A DNA stretch of 64,000 nt, from contig CAKSKU010000003.1 in assembly GCA_934465295.1 (NCBI GenBank), positions 94,654-158,653 on the forward strand, in the 5' to 3' direction. This DNA comes from an uncultured Oscillospiraceae bacterium (lineage in GTDB: Bacteria > Bacillota > Clostridia > Oscillospirales > Ruminococcaceae). The notes under the pieces are model-generated. The model was not told the origin of the DNA. It saw nothing but the letters and a program-made list of their open reading frames with translations, and searched no databases. Positions 27,271 to 35,903 of the stretch are shown piece by piece. Both the position numbers and the translations under genes were made by a program. Each line of letters begins with the position of its first letter. Positions within the stretch are counted from its first letter, which is position 1.

Positions 27271-27315
27271 TGTGGAACGAACTTTTTACTATCCTCAACA
27301 AAATCTTTGGTTAAG
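27271..27315 (+). CDS. 14-residue peptide gene with strong RBS
   Basis: ATG to TAA encodes MWNELFTILNKIFG. AAAAGGAGGCGG lies 5 nt upstream, one of the best ribosome binding sites in the window. The peptide is short, amphipathic and aromatic. Its stop codon lies in AAGGCGGT, which acts as the RBS for the next gene, so translation of the two is probably coupled. It may be a leader peptide, a signalling peptide or a small membrane-active peptide; there is no homology to decide. Confidence 0.5.
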
Positions 27316-27326
27316 GCGGTGTCACC

Positions 27327-27749
27327 TTGGTAATCGAACATCAGACGTTTAAGGCAGAAAAAATGCTTTTGCACCACGCAGATGTGAGCGATGATCTTGT
27401 TCCGCAGATGTTGAAGGGGATAAGGGAAAATATCTCCGTCCTCGAATTTAATATCTGCGGCGATATCATTGTTGCCAAGAAAAACGGCGGCATCGATTTT
27501 ATGATACCCGTTGACAGGGAATTCAGCTCCAATGAGTATTTCAGCTTCAAGGAGCTTGTGATGTTCGTCAATGCGGCAAAGCTAAGGCACTATGGAAGCT
27601 TCTGCACGATACACAAAAGTCTGACTGAACTCAATAATTATATTGTCCAAAAATCGCTTACCCCGATAACACCTCCGTTCATCGTCGAAAGGGACGCCCC
27701 CGACAATGCTTACGATATTTATATCGGAATAAGCGAAAATATTTTTTGA
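27327..27749 (+). CDS. Small protein, possibly DUF5085/GyrI-like
   Basis: 140 residues beginning at TTG 27327, with AAGGCGGT six nt upstream. Segments such as FKAEKMLLHHADVSDDLVPQML, GGIDFMIPVDREF and FVNAAKLRHYGSF resemble small-molecule-binding GyrI-like (SOUL/effector) domains of the kind grouped as DUF5085. No DNA-binding part is present. A ligand-binding or regulatory role is an inference. Coupled to the 14-codon gene before it and followed by a strong terminator. Confidence 0.65.
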   Translation: MVIEHQTFKAEKMLLHHADVSDDLVPQMLKGIRENISVLEFNICGDIIVAKKNGGIDFMIPVDREFSSNEYFSFKELVMFVNAAKLRHYGSFCTIHKSLTELNNYIVQKSLTPITPPFIVERDAPDNAYDIYIGISENIF

Positions 27750-27757
27750 TGATTAAT

Positions 27758-27799
27758 AGCCTCGCTGTTCGTTGAGCAACAGCGAGGCTTTGTTTTTTT
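27758..27799 (+). terminator. Strong intrinsic terminator
   Basis: AGCCTCGCTGTT pairs perfectly with AACAGCGAGGCT around an 8-nt loop, followed by TTGTTTTTTT. It ends the peptide/DUF5085-like unit and meets the end of the convergent MCP remnant. Confidence 0.9.
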
Positions 27800-28262
27800 A
27801 TCTGAGGGTGAATTTTCCGATAAGCTCCTTGAGCGAGTCTGCCTGACCCGAAAGCTCCTCGGAAGCAGCTGCGCTTCCTCTGGTTTCATCGGGGTGGAAA
27901 ATGTATTCGCCCGTCACGGGTGAGATTATCATTCCCGTGTTGTATACGCCGTCGTCCGAGGCATTTAGCGCATCGTGGAGCGTCCTCATCGGGTCGGGTG
28001 ACCTTTCCGATGTGCTGCTTGTCGGTGTGGGTGAGGGTCTTTGTGTCCCGGCTGCTTGCATAGATGCCTTCAAGGTTGGATATGTCCTTGCTGTATTCCT
28101 CCGTGTAAGCCTGAGCAGCATTTGCAGCTGCCGTGTCGGACGGGTCGCTCGGGAGAGCGGTTATTTCGCTCGCTTTGAGATAGCCTGTGAGCGTATCCTT
28201 GGTTGAGCCTATGTAGTTTTCGATGATGTTTGAACGGTCAACTGCAGCCGTAGTATTCCTCT
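27798..28262 (-). pseudogene. Methyl-accepting chemotaxis protein remnant
   Basis: The minus strand encodes a piece of a dCache sensor domain (IENYIGSTKDTLTGYLKASE, then NLEGIYASS) and a frameshift near 28000 leading to LHDALNASDDGVYNTGM. It then jumps directly to a receptor C-terminal tail (SAAASEELSGQADSLKELIG). Membrane helices, HAMP and nearly all of the signalling domain are missing. The intact MCP at 57676 ends in a very similar tail, giving the template. The upstream end abuts the truncated proX gene at about 28240. Confidence 0.8.
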
Positions 28263-28681
28263 TCAAGCACATCCTTGTCAAAGATGATATTGACGTTCTT
28301 AGCCGTGTCGAGCAGTGCGCTGAACACCGTAGCCGCACCGACTACCGTTCCGAGCATTTCTGTCATAAGCTCCTTCGGCGCAAAGGATACACGGGAAATT
28401 TCGAGCGCATTTCCGAGATCCTTTGAGCGGAACGGCTTATCTCCGCAGGTTATGAAAAGGTTAAATTCCGTCTGCTGGCGGTTGCACAAAAACAGCGTCT
28501 TGACTATTTTCATTTTAAGCTTTTCATCGACCGCTTCGCAGTCCTCCATTGTGATAACTTCGTCTGTGTCGACACGCTCATAGGATATCGAAAGCTCCTC
28601 CAAGGTGCGGTAGACCTTTTCCTGAAGCAGCGTTTTGAAAGCCTTGGGTGCTGTGGTTTTTATTTCGCTTACATTTATCAT
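28238..28681 (-). CDS. Prolyl-tRNA editing domain protein (ProX/YbaK-like), C-terminally truncated
   Basis: 147 residues. The motifs KTLFLCNRQQTEFNLFITCGDK and EISRVSFAPKELMTEMLG mark the Ala-tRNA(Pro)-deacylating ProX/PrdX domain, which clears mischarged tRNA in trans. Full-length members continue past the EEEYYGCH-P-N region to about 165 residues. Here the reading frame reaches EEEYYGC and ends one residue later, where MCP remnant sequence begins. The final strand and helix are therefore lost, and activity is doubtful. It is divergent from the broken LysR gene. Confidence 0.75.
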   Translation of the reverse strand: MINVSEIKTTAPKAFKTLLQEKVYRTLEELSISYERVDTDEVITMEDCEAVDEKLKMKIVKTLFLCNRQQTEFNLFITCGDKPFRSKDLGNALEISRVSFAPKELMTEMLGTVVGAATVFSALLDTAKNVNIIFDKDVLEEEYYGCS

Positions 28682-28795
28682 TTTTATCAGAACTCCCCCT
28701 TGATTTTTTTACTGTAATATTGTATCATAATGTTAAGTATTTGAAAAGCGAATGTTTATCATATTATCCATAACAAAATCAGATAGAGGGATCCT

Positions 28796-29764
28796 ATGGA
28801 AATGAACATACAAAAGTATCTTTCCTTTGTGAAAACGGTCGAGTACGGCAGCTTTACAAAGGCGGCGGAGATGCTTAACTACACCCAGTCGGGCATAAGC
28901 CGAATGATAGCAGACCTTGAAAAGGAGTGGAACGTCACCCTGCTTGAACGCAGAAAAACGGGAGTGAAGCTCACCTCGGACGGAATGAAGCTCCTGCCGT
29001 ATGTAATACTAAACACCAATAAAATAAAGAAAAAATCTGCGCCGAAATCCAATATATCCGAGATTGTCGGCTTGATTTTTTCTAAATTTTAAAAGGTGTT
29101 TAGTATAAAAAACGTGTGCGAGGAGTACGGGCGGCTTCAAGCCGAGATCGGTGAACTGAATGGCTTGCAGTCGGGACTTATTCGCATAGGCACATTTTCA
29201 AGCGTTGCAACGCACCGGCTGCCGAATATCATCAAGGCGTTTCAGCACGACTATCCCAACATCGACTATGAGCTTCTGCTCGGCGATTACACCGAGATAG
29301 AGGACTGGATAGCGAGCGGCAGGGTCGACTGCGGTTTCCTGCGCCTGCCGACACGTCCCGAGTTTGAAAGCATCTTCCTTGAAAGGGACAAGCTTCTTGC
29401 GGTCATTCCCGAAAATCATAAGTATGCGGAGTTGGAAAAATTCCCGATAGCCGCCCTCTGCGAAGAGCCTTTTATGCTGCTTGAAAAGGGCGCAAAAGCC
29501 GAGATATCTGCCGTCTTTGAGCGAAACGGACTTAACCCGAATGTGCGCTTCACGACATGGGATGATTACGCTGTGATGTCGATGGTCGAAAGCGGACCGG
29601 GGAATGCGATACTTCCGCAGCTTATACTTAAACGTGTGCCGTATAATATTCTTGCAAAGGAGCTTGACGTTCCTGCATATCGTGATATCGGCTTTGTGCT
29701 GAAAAGCAGAAAGACCGCTTCTGCGGCGGTGAAAAGGTTTATCGAATATCTGAGGTTCAGATAA
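28796..29764 (+). pseudogene. LysR-family regulator gene interrupted by a MITE
   Basis: The N-terminal HTH part (MNIQKYLSFVKTVEYGSFTK, GISRMIADLEKEW) reads to LLPYV at 29005. A family II MITE follows, and the frame resumes at KNVCEEYGRL and continues through the LysR effector domain (LIRIGTFSSVATHRLPN, DCGFLRLPT, SMVESGPGNAILP). Removing 29006-29107 (102 bp, a multiple of three) restores one uninterrupted ~289-codon gene. The MITE adds an in-frame TAA at 29090-29092. The second half has no convincing RBS, so the regulator is probably inactive. Confidence 0.85.
29006..29107. mobile_element. MITE family II, copy 3, inside the LysR gene
   Basis: ATACTAAACACC to GGTGTTTAGTA plus one flanking TA. 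Its left neighbour ends in GTA, and the restored codons (GTA AAA AAC GTG) give V-K-N-V, consistent with a TA target duplication. Confidence 0.9.
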
Positions 29765-29787
29765 AGCTTTTGTGGAAAACTTTGGAT

Positions 29788-30592
29788 GCGTAATTCTGCT
29801 GGGCGTTGCGCAGCCAAATAAAGTTTACGTCCACGCTTTTCAAAGGGTGGCGGGGGTCAAGGGGGCAGAGCCACCTTGTCGCTTCCGCAGAAGCGAAATT
29901 CCTTAAACTAACAGTTAAACGTCAGTCGCAATAGCGTAATCACTAACAGCTAAAAAGGCGCAATTCACATCAAAAAGGTAAAACGAACTATGTGAAATCA
30001 GGTTCGTAAAGCCAATAATGTGAATTGCGCCAATTCTATTTTTTTCAGACAAACTATCCTCGGTGTGAAATGCGCAGAGCGAAAGCGATAAGCATTTCTC
30101 GCCGACATCGTTTGAACGGCGGTGGGATATGAATATAAAGCCACAAAAATCAGTCCCTATGGAAAATTGTTGCGTTTACAAACATTCCACATCGTCATTC
30201 ATACTGCGTTTTACAATTCAAATTGCGTTGAAGCTTCAAATCCACTCACTTGCGTTCGTGGATTTTCGCTTCAAGGATGGATTTTTGAGGAAAATAGAAT
30301 GGCGCAATTCACATTTTTAAGTTTTACAAACTTGATTTCTCATAGTTTTGTTTACCTATTTCGTGTGAATTGCGCCTTTTTAGCTGTTAGTGATTTACTT
30401 TTATTGCAACTGACGTTATGCTGTTAGTTTAGGGAGTTTCGCTCTCTGCGGAGAGCGACCAAAGGGCTTCCGCCCTCTGGACACCTGACGAGCTGTGCTC
30501 AGCTCGACCAGCTGATTGGCTTCGCAACGTCGAAACAAAGTTGAGCGATGCAAAAAATTCCGAATTCCGCATTCCGAATTCCGAATTACACT
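29788..30592. repeat. Large nested foldback repeat, copy 2 (chimeric arms)
   Basis: The left arm is type B' (CCACGCTTT-TC-AAAGGGTGG hairpin, CAAGG-GGGC-AGA-GCC-CCTTG hairpin, CGCTTCCGCAGAAGCG hairpin). The right arm is type A inverted (30440-30540). Between them are the two GGCGCAATTCACA hairpins and the TCCTCGG...GCGCAGAGCGAAAGCG middle. The right end, ATTCCGAATTA, contains the stop codon of the 88-residue minus-strand gene. Confidence 0.85.
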
Positions 30593-30852
30593 ATAAGGTA
30601 TATCGTCAGTGCGATAGCAAAAAGCCCGAGCGAGACTGCGAGCAGGCGCAGGGTCAAGTCGGTTATGATATGCGCTTTCGGCGGTTTTTCCTCATTCGGG
30701 GAAAGCATTGCTACTGTGCTTCTCGCTTCAAGCTCCAGTCTGCCGAGCGGTTCGGTGCTTTTTTCGGGGCGGATATACAGCACCGCCTTTTCAAAATAGT
30801 CGTTCTTCATTCCGCTTATCTCAACAATTCGCCTGTTTACGCCCTTTATCAT
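30586..30852 (-). CDS. Small hypothetical protein with C-terminal membrane helix
   Basis: 88 residues. A soluble N-terminal ~65 residues (GVNRRIVEISGMKNDYFEK, VLYIRPEKS) is followed by one hydrophobic segment at the C terminus (LLAVSLGLFAIALTIYLIV), so it is tail-anchored. The reading frame has a good RBS (GAGGTG, 7 nt before ATG), and coding bias looks normal. I do not recognise it. The stop codon lies in the end of foldback repeat copy 2, so the last residue may have been altered by the insertion. Confidence 0.7.
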   Translation of the reverse strand: MIKGVNRRIVEISGMKNDYFEKAVLYIRPEKSTEPLGRLELEARSTVAMLSPNEEKPPKAHIITDLTLRLLAVSLGLFAIALTIYLIV

Positions 30853-30939
30853 AATTTTTCACCTCAAAATAGAAATTCAAGGTTATTTTTGACGCTTGTC
30901 AAGGTCAATATACAAGCTGTATTAAAAGTTTTCCTCAAC

Positions 30940-31005
30940 ATTCGGTGGAAAACTCGGTGGAAAGTGGTGAAAACTGTTTATATACGGTGGAAAACTAAGT
31001 GGAAA
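30940..31005. repeat. Direct repeats of CGGTGGAAAACT
   Basis: Four imperfect copies of GGTGGAAAAC within 65 bp, plus an inverted GAGTTTTCCACA at about 31036-31047. The core recalls, but does not match, DnaA boxes. It lies between the 88-residue gene and the glgB terminator. Confidence 0.6.
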
Positions 31006-31094
31006 ATGTGTAAAAGTGCGTAAAACCGTACCCCGAGTTTTCCACATATACAAATTTCGGGGGAAATACGGAATGTAATCTCACCTTTACCCCA

Positions 31095-31141
31095 CAAAAA
31101 AAGAACCGTGCAGAGTCGTTTAATGAGCTTTGCACGGTTTT
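31095..31141 (-). terminator. Terminator of glgB
   Basis: On the minus strand ACCGTGCA pairs with TGCACGGT across an 18-nt loop, followed by TCTTTTTTT. It lies about 15 bp after the glgB stop. Confidence 0.9.
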
Positions 31142-31154
31142 AGCCGTAATTATA

Positions 31155-33014
31155 TCAGTCCTGCTCGACCTCGTATATTTTTGCCGAAAACGGCGCAAAT
31201 TCGTCGCTGAACGAGAACTGATGCCGCTTATGCTGCTTCGCTTCGGAGATGATCGATGGTTTTTTTACTGTGCGTGTACTGCCGCTGTAAATGTCGCTGT
31301 CGCTGTACAAAATCTCACGGAAATAAGCCTTTTCGTCGACGCCTATCGTATAGTTTTCGTACTTTTTATCCGAAAGATTGAGTACGACGAGGACCTTTCT
31401 GTTCGCAGCCATTCGCTCATAAACATAAACGCAGTCCTCGCAGGCGTCCGCCTCGAGCCATTTGAAGCAGCCGCTGTTGTATTCGCCGTCGTGGAGTGCG
31501 GGATTTTCCGCATAAAGCTTGGAAAGGTCGCCGATAAAGCGGGAAAGCGAATCATGCAGGGGATAGCGCTTCATAAACCAGTCCTGCTGGCGTTCCTCCG
31601 TCCACTCCCGGAACTGACCGAACTCGCCGCCCATGAAGTTGAGCTTCTTTCCGGGATGGGTGTACATATAAGCATAGAGCGCTCTTACCTGCGGGAATTT
31701 TTCCTCGTAATCTCCCCACATCTTCTGGATGATAGTAGCCTTGCCGTGAACATTTTCATCGTGTGAGAACGGCAGGATAAACAGCTCGTTATAGAAATAC
31801 TGCATTGAAAATGTGATCTTGTGGTAATGCTTCGGGCGTTCGGACGGCGGTGTGCGGAAGAAATCGAGCGTGTCGTTCATCCAGCCCATATCCCACTTGT
31901 AGTCGAAGCCAAGCCCCTCATATTCGGACGGCGCAGTTACCTTTAAGAAGTTGGTGGAATCCTCCGCCATGAGCAGTGCTGTCGGGTGAAGATGATGCAG
32001 ACCGCTGTTCATACTGCGGATAAACTGCACAGCGCCGTTGTTCACGCCTCGGTTAGCGTCGCCCTGCCAGTAGATGATGTTGCTGATAGCGTCCATTCTT
32101 ATTCCGTCAAAGTGGAATTCTTCAAGCCAGTAGTTCGCTGCCGACTGCATAAAGCTCCTTGATTCCCCACGGAAATAGTTGAAGTTGTAGGTTCCCCATT
32201 CGCTCGCACCTGCGCCCGTGTTCGGGTATTCATAAAGTGCAGTTCCGTCATATTTCGACAGAGCATACCAGTCGGTCGCCATATGAACGGGAACGAAGTC
32301 GGTGATAACGCCGATGTCTGCTTTGTGACATTCGTTGATGAAGTATTTGAGGTCGTCAGGGCTGCCGTATCTCGCTGTCGGCGCAAAGAATCCCGTTACC
32401 TGATATCCCCACGAAATATCGGCAGGGTGTTCGGCGAGCGGCATCACTTCAACGTGGGTGTAATGATTTTCTTTGAGATATTTTATAAGCAGCGGCGCAA
32501 GCTCACGGTAGCTGTACCAGCGTTCCTCAACAGGGATATCCTTGTCGAAATCCTCACCGTCGCCCTCTGCCTTTGTGAGCTTCATTTTCCACGAGCCGAA
32601 GTGAATTTCGTAAATGTTCACCGCCTTGTTGTAGGTGTCACCTCTCGAAGCGAGCCACTTTTCATCGGTGAATCTGAAGCTTTTCAGGTCGGTTATATAT
32701 GAAGCGCAGTTCGGGCGAAGCTCCATTGCAAAGCCGTAAGGGTCGCACTTCTCGACCGTTTCGCCGTCTGCGCCATGTATACGGTACTTGTACATCTGAC
32801 CGACCTTGGCATTGCTGACGAAAAGCGAGAAAACGCCGCCCGTGCCCTCTTTGTTCATATACTGACCGTTCCACTCGTTGAATTCGCCGATGACCTCGAC
32901 AGAACGTGCGTTGGGCGCATAGGTTCGGAACATAACTCCGTTCTCTTCAACGTGCGCACCGAAATATGTATAAGCATCAAACGCTCTGCCCTCATAAAAA
33001 TCCTGTAAAACCAT
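31155..33014 (-). CDS. glgB: 1,4-alpha-glucan branching enzyme
   Basis: 619 residues. It transfers alpha-1,4 chains to form alpha-1,6 branches in glycogen. An N-terminal CBM48 domain (FRTYAPNARSVEVIGEFNEW) is followed by the GH13 domain with YEIHFGSWK, WGYQVTGFFAPTARYG, DGIRMDAISN (nucleophile), LLMAEDSTNF (acid/base) and PFSHDENVHGK (transition-state Asp). The start at 33014 has AAGGAGAT six nt upstream; an in-frame ATG 14 codons earlier has no RBS. Promoter at 33071-33099 and terminator at 31095. No other glycogen gene is adjacent. Confidence 0.95.
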   Translation of the reverse strand: MVLQDFYEGRAFDAYTYFGAHVEENGVMFRTYAPNARSVEVIGEFNEWNGQYMNKEGTGGVFSLFVSNAKVGQMYKYRIHGADGETVEKCDPYGFAMELRPNCASYITDLKSFRFTDEKWLASRGDTYNKAVNIYEIHFGSWKMKLTKAEGDGEDFDKDIPVEERWYSYRELAPLLIKYLKENHYTHVEVMPLAEHPADISWGYQVTGFFAPTARYGSPDDLKYFINECHKADIGVITDFVPVHMATDWYALSKYDGTALYEYPNTGAGASEWGTYNFNYFRGESRSFMQSAANYWLEEFHFDGIRMDAISNIIYWQGDANRGVNNGAVQFIRSMNSGLHHLHPTALLMAEDSTNFLKVTAPSEYEGLGFDYKWDMGWMNDTLDFFRTPPSERPKHYHKITFSMQYFYNELFILPFSHDENVHGKATIIQKMWGDYEEKFPQVRALYAYMYTHPGKKLNFMGGEFGQFREWTEERQQDWFMKRYPLHDSLSRFIGDLSKLYAENPALHDGEYNSGCFKWLEADACEDCVYVYERMAANRKVLVVLNLSDKKYENYTIGVDEKAYFREILYSDSDIYSGSTRTVKKPSIISEAKQHKRHQFSFSDEFAPFSAKIYEVEQD

Positions 33015-33070
33015 AGCCGATCTCCTTTTTGGAGAAAGTTTCCGCACTTCCTCCAATGATATTTTATAAT

Positions 33071-33099
33071 ATTATACTATATTTGAAGATAATTTTCAA
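33071..33099 (-). promoter_or_regulatory. Promoter of glgB
   Basis: Minus strand TTGAAA, 17-bp spacer, TATAAT. Confidence 0.7.
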
Positions 33100-33200
33100 G
33101 AATTTTGTGTAAATTAACCGCAAAATCAGACATAAATCGGATTTTGTCAAAAATTTTTTTGCTATATGAACCTTAAACTGCCAAAATTGCAAATTTCGCC

Positions 33201-33229
33201 TTGATTTTATCATAAAAAAATGCTACAAT
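33201..33229 (+). promoter_or_regulatory. Promoter of fabV
   Basis: TTGATT, 17-bp spacer, TACAAT, about 40 bp before the fabV start. Confidence 0.7.
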
Positions 33230-33269
33230 ATAATTGTATTTTTCAATCCGACCGAAAAGGAGAACTTTT

Positions 33270-34451
33270 ATGATAGTAAAACCAAAGATCAGAGGATTTA
33301 TCTGCACAACAGCTCACCCGGAGGGCTGCAAAGCCGCTGTAAAGGCACAGATCGACTATGTAAAGTCACAGCCTGCCGTTGACGGCGCAAAAAAAGTGCT
33401 TGTTATCGGCTCATCGATGGGCTACGGACTTGCTTCAAGAATTTCCGCAGCATTTTCCTGCCACGCCGCAACAATCGGCGTTATCTTCGACAAGCCCGGC
33501 ACGGAGAGCAAGACAGGCTCGGCAGGCTGGTACAACACCGCCGCTTTCGAGCAGTTCGCTCACGCTGACGGACTTTACGCAAAGACTGTAAACGGCGACG
33601 CTTTCTCACAGGCAGTCAAGGACGAAGTTATTGACCTTATCAAGAAAGACCTCGGCAAAGTCGACCTCGTTGTTTACAGCCTTGCCGCTCCGAGAAGAAC
33701 GCTTGCGGACGGCACAACGGTCTCCTCCGTGCTTAAAACGACTTCGAGCAGCTATACGAATAAGACTATCGATATGAGAAATATGTCTGTTTCCGAAATC
33801 ACACTTGAACCTGCCACCGAAGAAGAGATCGACAATACCGTCAAGGTAATGGGCGGCGAAGACTGGTTCGACTGGATACAGCAGATGGAGCGTGAACACG
33901 TCCTTGCAGACGGCGCAATGACCATAGCTTATTCCTATATCGGACCCGAGATCACTCACCCGATGTATTATGACGGCTCTATCGGCAGAGCGAAAGCACA
34001 CCTCGCAGCGACCGCAGGAATGATAAACAACGTCTCAAACGGCGTGAAGGCTTATGTCTCCGTGAATAAGGCTCTCGTTACACAGTCAAGCTCCGCTATC
34101 CCGATAGTTCCGCTCTATATCTCAATCCTCTTTAAAGTAATGAAAGAGGCAGGAAACCACGAGGGCTGTATCGAGCAGATGCAGAGACTTTTTGCACAGA
34201 AGCTTTACAGCGGCAAACCTGTCCCGACCGACAGCGAAAAGCGTATCCGTATGGACGACCTCGAAATGAAACCCGAGATCCAGGAAAAGGTAACAAAGCT
34301 CTGGAATGAAATTTCCACCGAGAACCTTAACGAGTGTGCAGATATCGCAGGCTATCAGCACGACTTCTCCGAACTTTTCGGCTTTGATGTTGACGGCGTT
34401 GACTACGATGCCGATGTAGATACCGTTATGCCGATTGAAAGCCTCTCTTAA
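33270..34451 (+). CDS. fabV: Trans-2-enoyl-CoA/ACP reductase (FabV)
   Basis: 393 residues. It reduces trans-2-enoyl-ACP or enoyl-CoA with NAD(P)H in fatty-acid or butyrate-type chemistry. FabV features: IRGFICTTAHPEGC start, dinucleotide loop VIGSSMGYGLASR, YSLAAPRR, and the diagnostic Tyr-x8-Lys in YYDGSIGRAK. The C-terminal DDLEMKPEIQEKV and FGFDVDGVDYDAD blocks are typical. The ATG at 33270 has AAAAGGAG eight nt upstream. Monocistronic. Its stop codon touches the left end of a large foldback repeat. Confidence 0.95.
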   Translation: MIVKPKIRGFICTTAHPEGCKAAVKAQIDYVKSQPAVDGAKKVLVIGSSMGYGLASRISAAFSCHAATIGVIFDKPGTESKTGSAGWYNTAAFEQFAHADGLYAKTVNGDAFSQAVKDEVIDLIKKDLGKVDLVVYSLAAPRRTLADGTTVSSVLKTTSSSYTNKTIDMRNMSVSEITLEPATEEEIDNTVKVMGGEDWFDWIQQMEREHVLADGAMTIAYSYIGPEITHPMYYDGSIGRAKAHLAATAGMINNVSNGVKAYVSVNKALVTQSSSAIPIVPLYISILFKVMKEAGNHEGCIEQMQRLFAQKLYSGKPVPTDSEKRIRMDDLEMKPEIQEKVTKLWNEISTENLNECADIAGYQHDFSELFGFDVDGVDYDADVDTVMPIESLS

Positions 34452-35352
34452 AATTCGGAATTAGGAATTCGGAATGCGGAATTATTTGCATCGCTCAACT
34501 TTGTTTGAGCGATGCGAAGCCAATCAGCTGGTCAAGCTGAGCACAGCTTGTCAGGTGTCCAGAGGGCGGAAGCCCTTTGGTCGCTCTCCGCAGAGAGCGA
34601 AACTTCCTTAAACTATGGCTAAAGGCATTGCTGCAATAGAATAATATCTAACAGCTAAAAATGGCGCAATTCACACGAAATATGGTAAACGAACTATGAG
34701 AAATCAAGTTTGTAAACCTAAAAATGTGAATTGCGCTAATTCTATTTTCCTCAACATACTATCCTTGAAGCGAAAATCTGCGAACGAAGTGAGCGGATTT
34801 GAAGTTTCAACGCTGTATGAACGGCTATGGGATATGTAAATAAGAACGGTAAATGTTGTTTCCCACTCATATTCCACCGCCGCTCAAACGATGTCGGCAT
34901 AAAATGCTTATCGCTTTCGATCTGCGCATTTTATGCCGAGGATAGTTTACTTTAGGAAAATGGAATTGGCGCAATTCACATTTTATGGTTTTACGAACTT
35001 TATTTCTCATAGTTAGTTTTTGGGATATGAACGGGGAACGACATTTTAACGTAGGGTCGGATTCCATATCCGACCGTTTTCACGCACAACGGGATAAAAC
35101 ATAGGCTGCGACCCCAAAACAGACTGTCTGTCAGATATTCCATCGCCGTTCATACTGCATTTTACCATTCATGTTGCGTTGAAGCTTCAAATTCACTCAC
35201 TTCGTTCGTGAATTTTTGCTTCAAGGACAGATTTTTGAGGAAAATAGTATGGCGCAATTCACATTTTAGTTTTACGAAACCTTATCTCTCATAGTTCGTT
35301 TTACTTTTTTCGTGTGAATTGCGCCATTTTTAGCTGTTATACTAAACACCAT

Positions 35353-35853
35353 TTAAAAGCAGGATAAAATCCAATCTCTTCCGGTAATGCTTTTAATGGT
35401 TTCATTGGACAATGAGCAGATAGCATCACAAAGTCTGTCAACGACCTTTTGAAGTGTTTGAAACACTTCATTTTTAAAACCACGTTTTCTTATCTCTTTC
35501 CATATCTGCTCGATCGGATTCATTTCCGGCGTATATGGCGGAATAAAAATAAGTTCAATATTTTCAGGTATTATTAATGAACCTGATTTATGCCAAGCAG
35601 CTCCGTCACATGCCAATATGATCTTATCTTTTGGAAATGTATTCGATAACTCTTCCAAAAACACATTCATACTTTCGGTATTGCAATATGGCATAACAAC
35701 AAAACAGCTTTCACCTGTAAGCGGTTCAACTGCACCATACACATATCTGTATTCTCTTATATGATGACAAGGCACTGATGGTCTTATACCCTTTTCACAC
35801 CAGCAATACTTCGGTTTATTTATCCTGCCGAAGCCTGCTTCGTCTTGAAACAT
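35353..35853 (-). CDS. IS630 transposase, DDE catalytic part (second frame)
   Basis: 166 residues from the first ATG, but normally produced by frameshifting from the upstream frame. In that frame the reading continues back through AAIEDNFNNLNHEKYNS. DDE motifs: FQDEAGFGR (first Asp), ILACDGAAWH (second Asp), FIPPYTPEMNPIEQIW (terminal Glu). It cuts and joins the IS ends at TA targets. All three acidic residues are present, so it may be active. Confidence 0.85.
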   Translation of the reverse strand: MFQDEAGFGRINKPKYCWCEKGIRPSVPCHHIREYRYVYGAVEPLTGESCFVVMPYCNTESMNVFLEELSNTFPKDKIILACDGAAWHKSGSLIIPENIELIFIPPYTPEMNPIEQIWKEIRKRGFKNEVFQTLQKVVDRLCDAICSLSNETIKSITGRDWILSCF

Positions 35854-35903
35854 AAGTCGTACACTATTATATTTTTCATGATTTAAATTATTAAAGTTAT
35901 CTT

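Noticed and set aside
30122..30427. Open reading frames inside the foldback repeats
   Set aside because: They run across the inverted repeats, differ between copies, and lack ribosome binding sites or recognisable domains.
30940..31050. Replication origin with DnaA boxes
   Set aside because: The repeats read GGTGGAAAAC, not the DnaA box TGTGGATAA, and no dnaA or dnaN is nearby.
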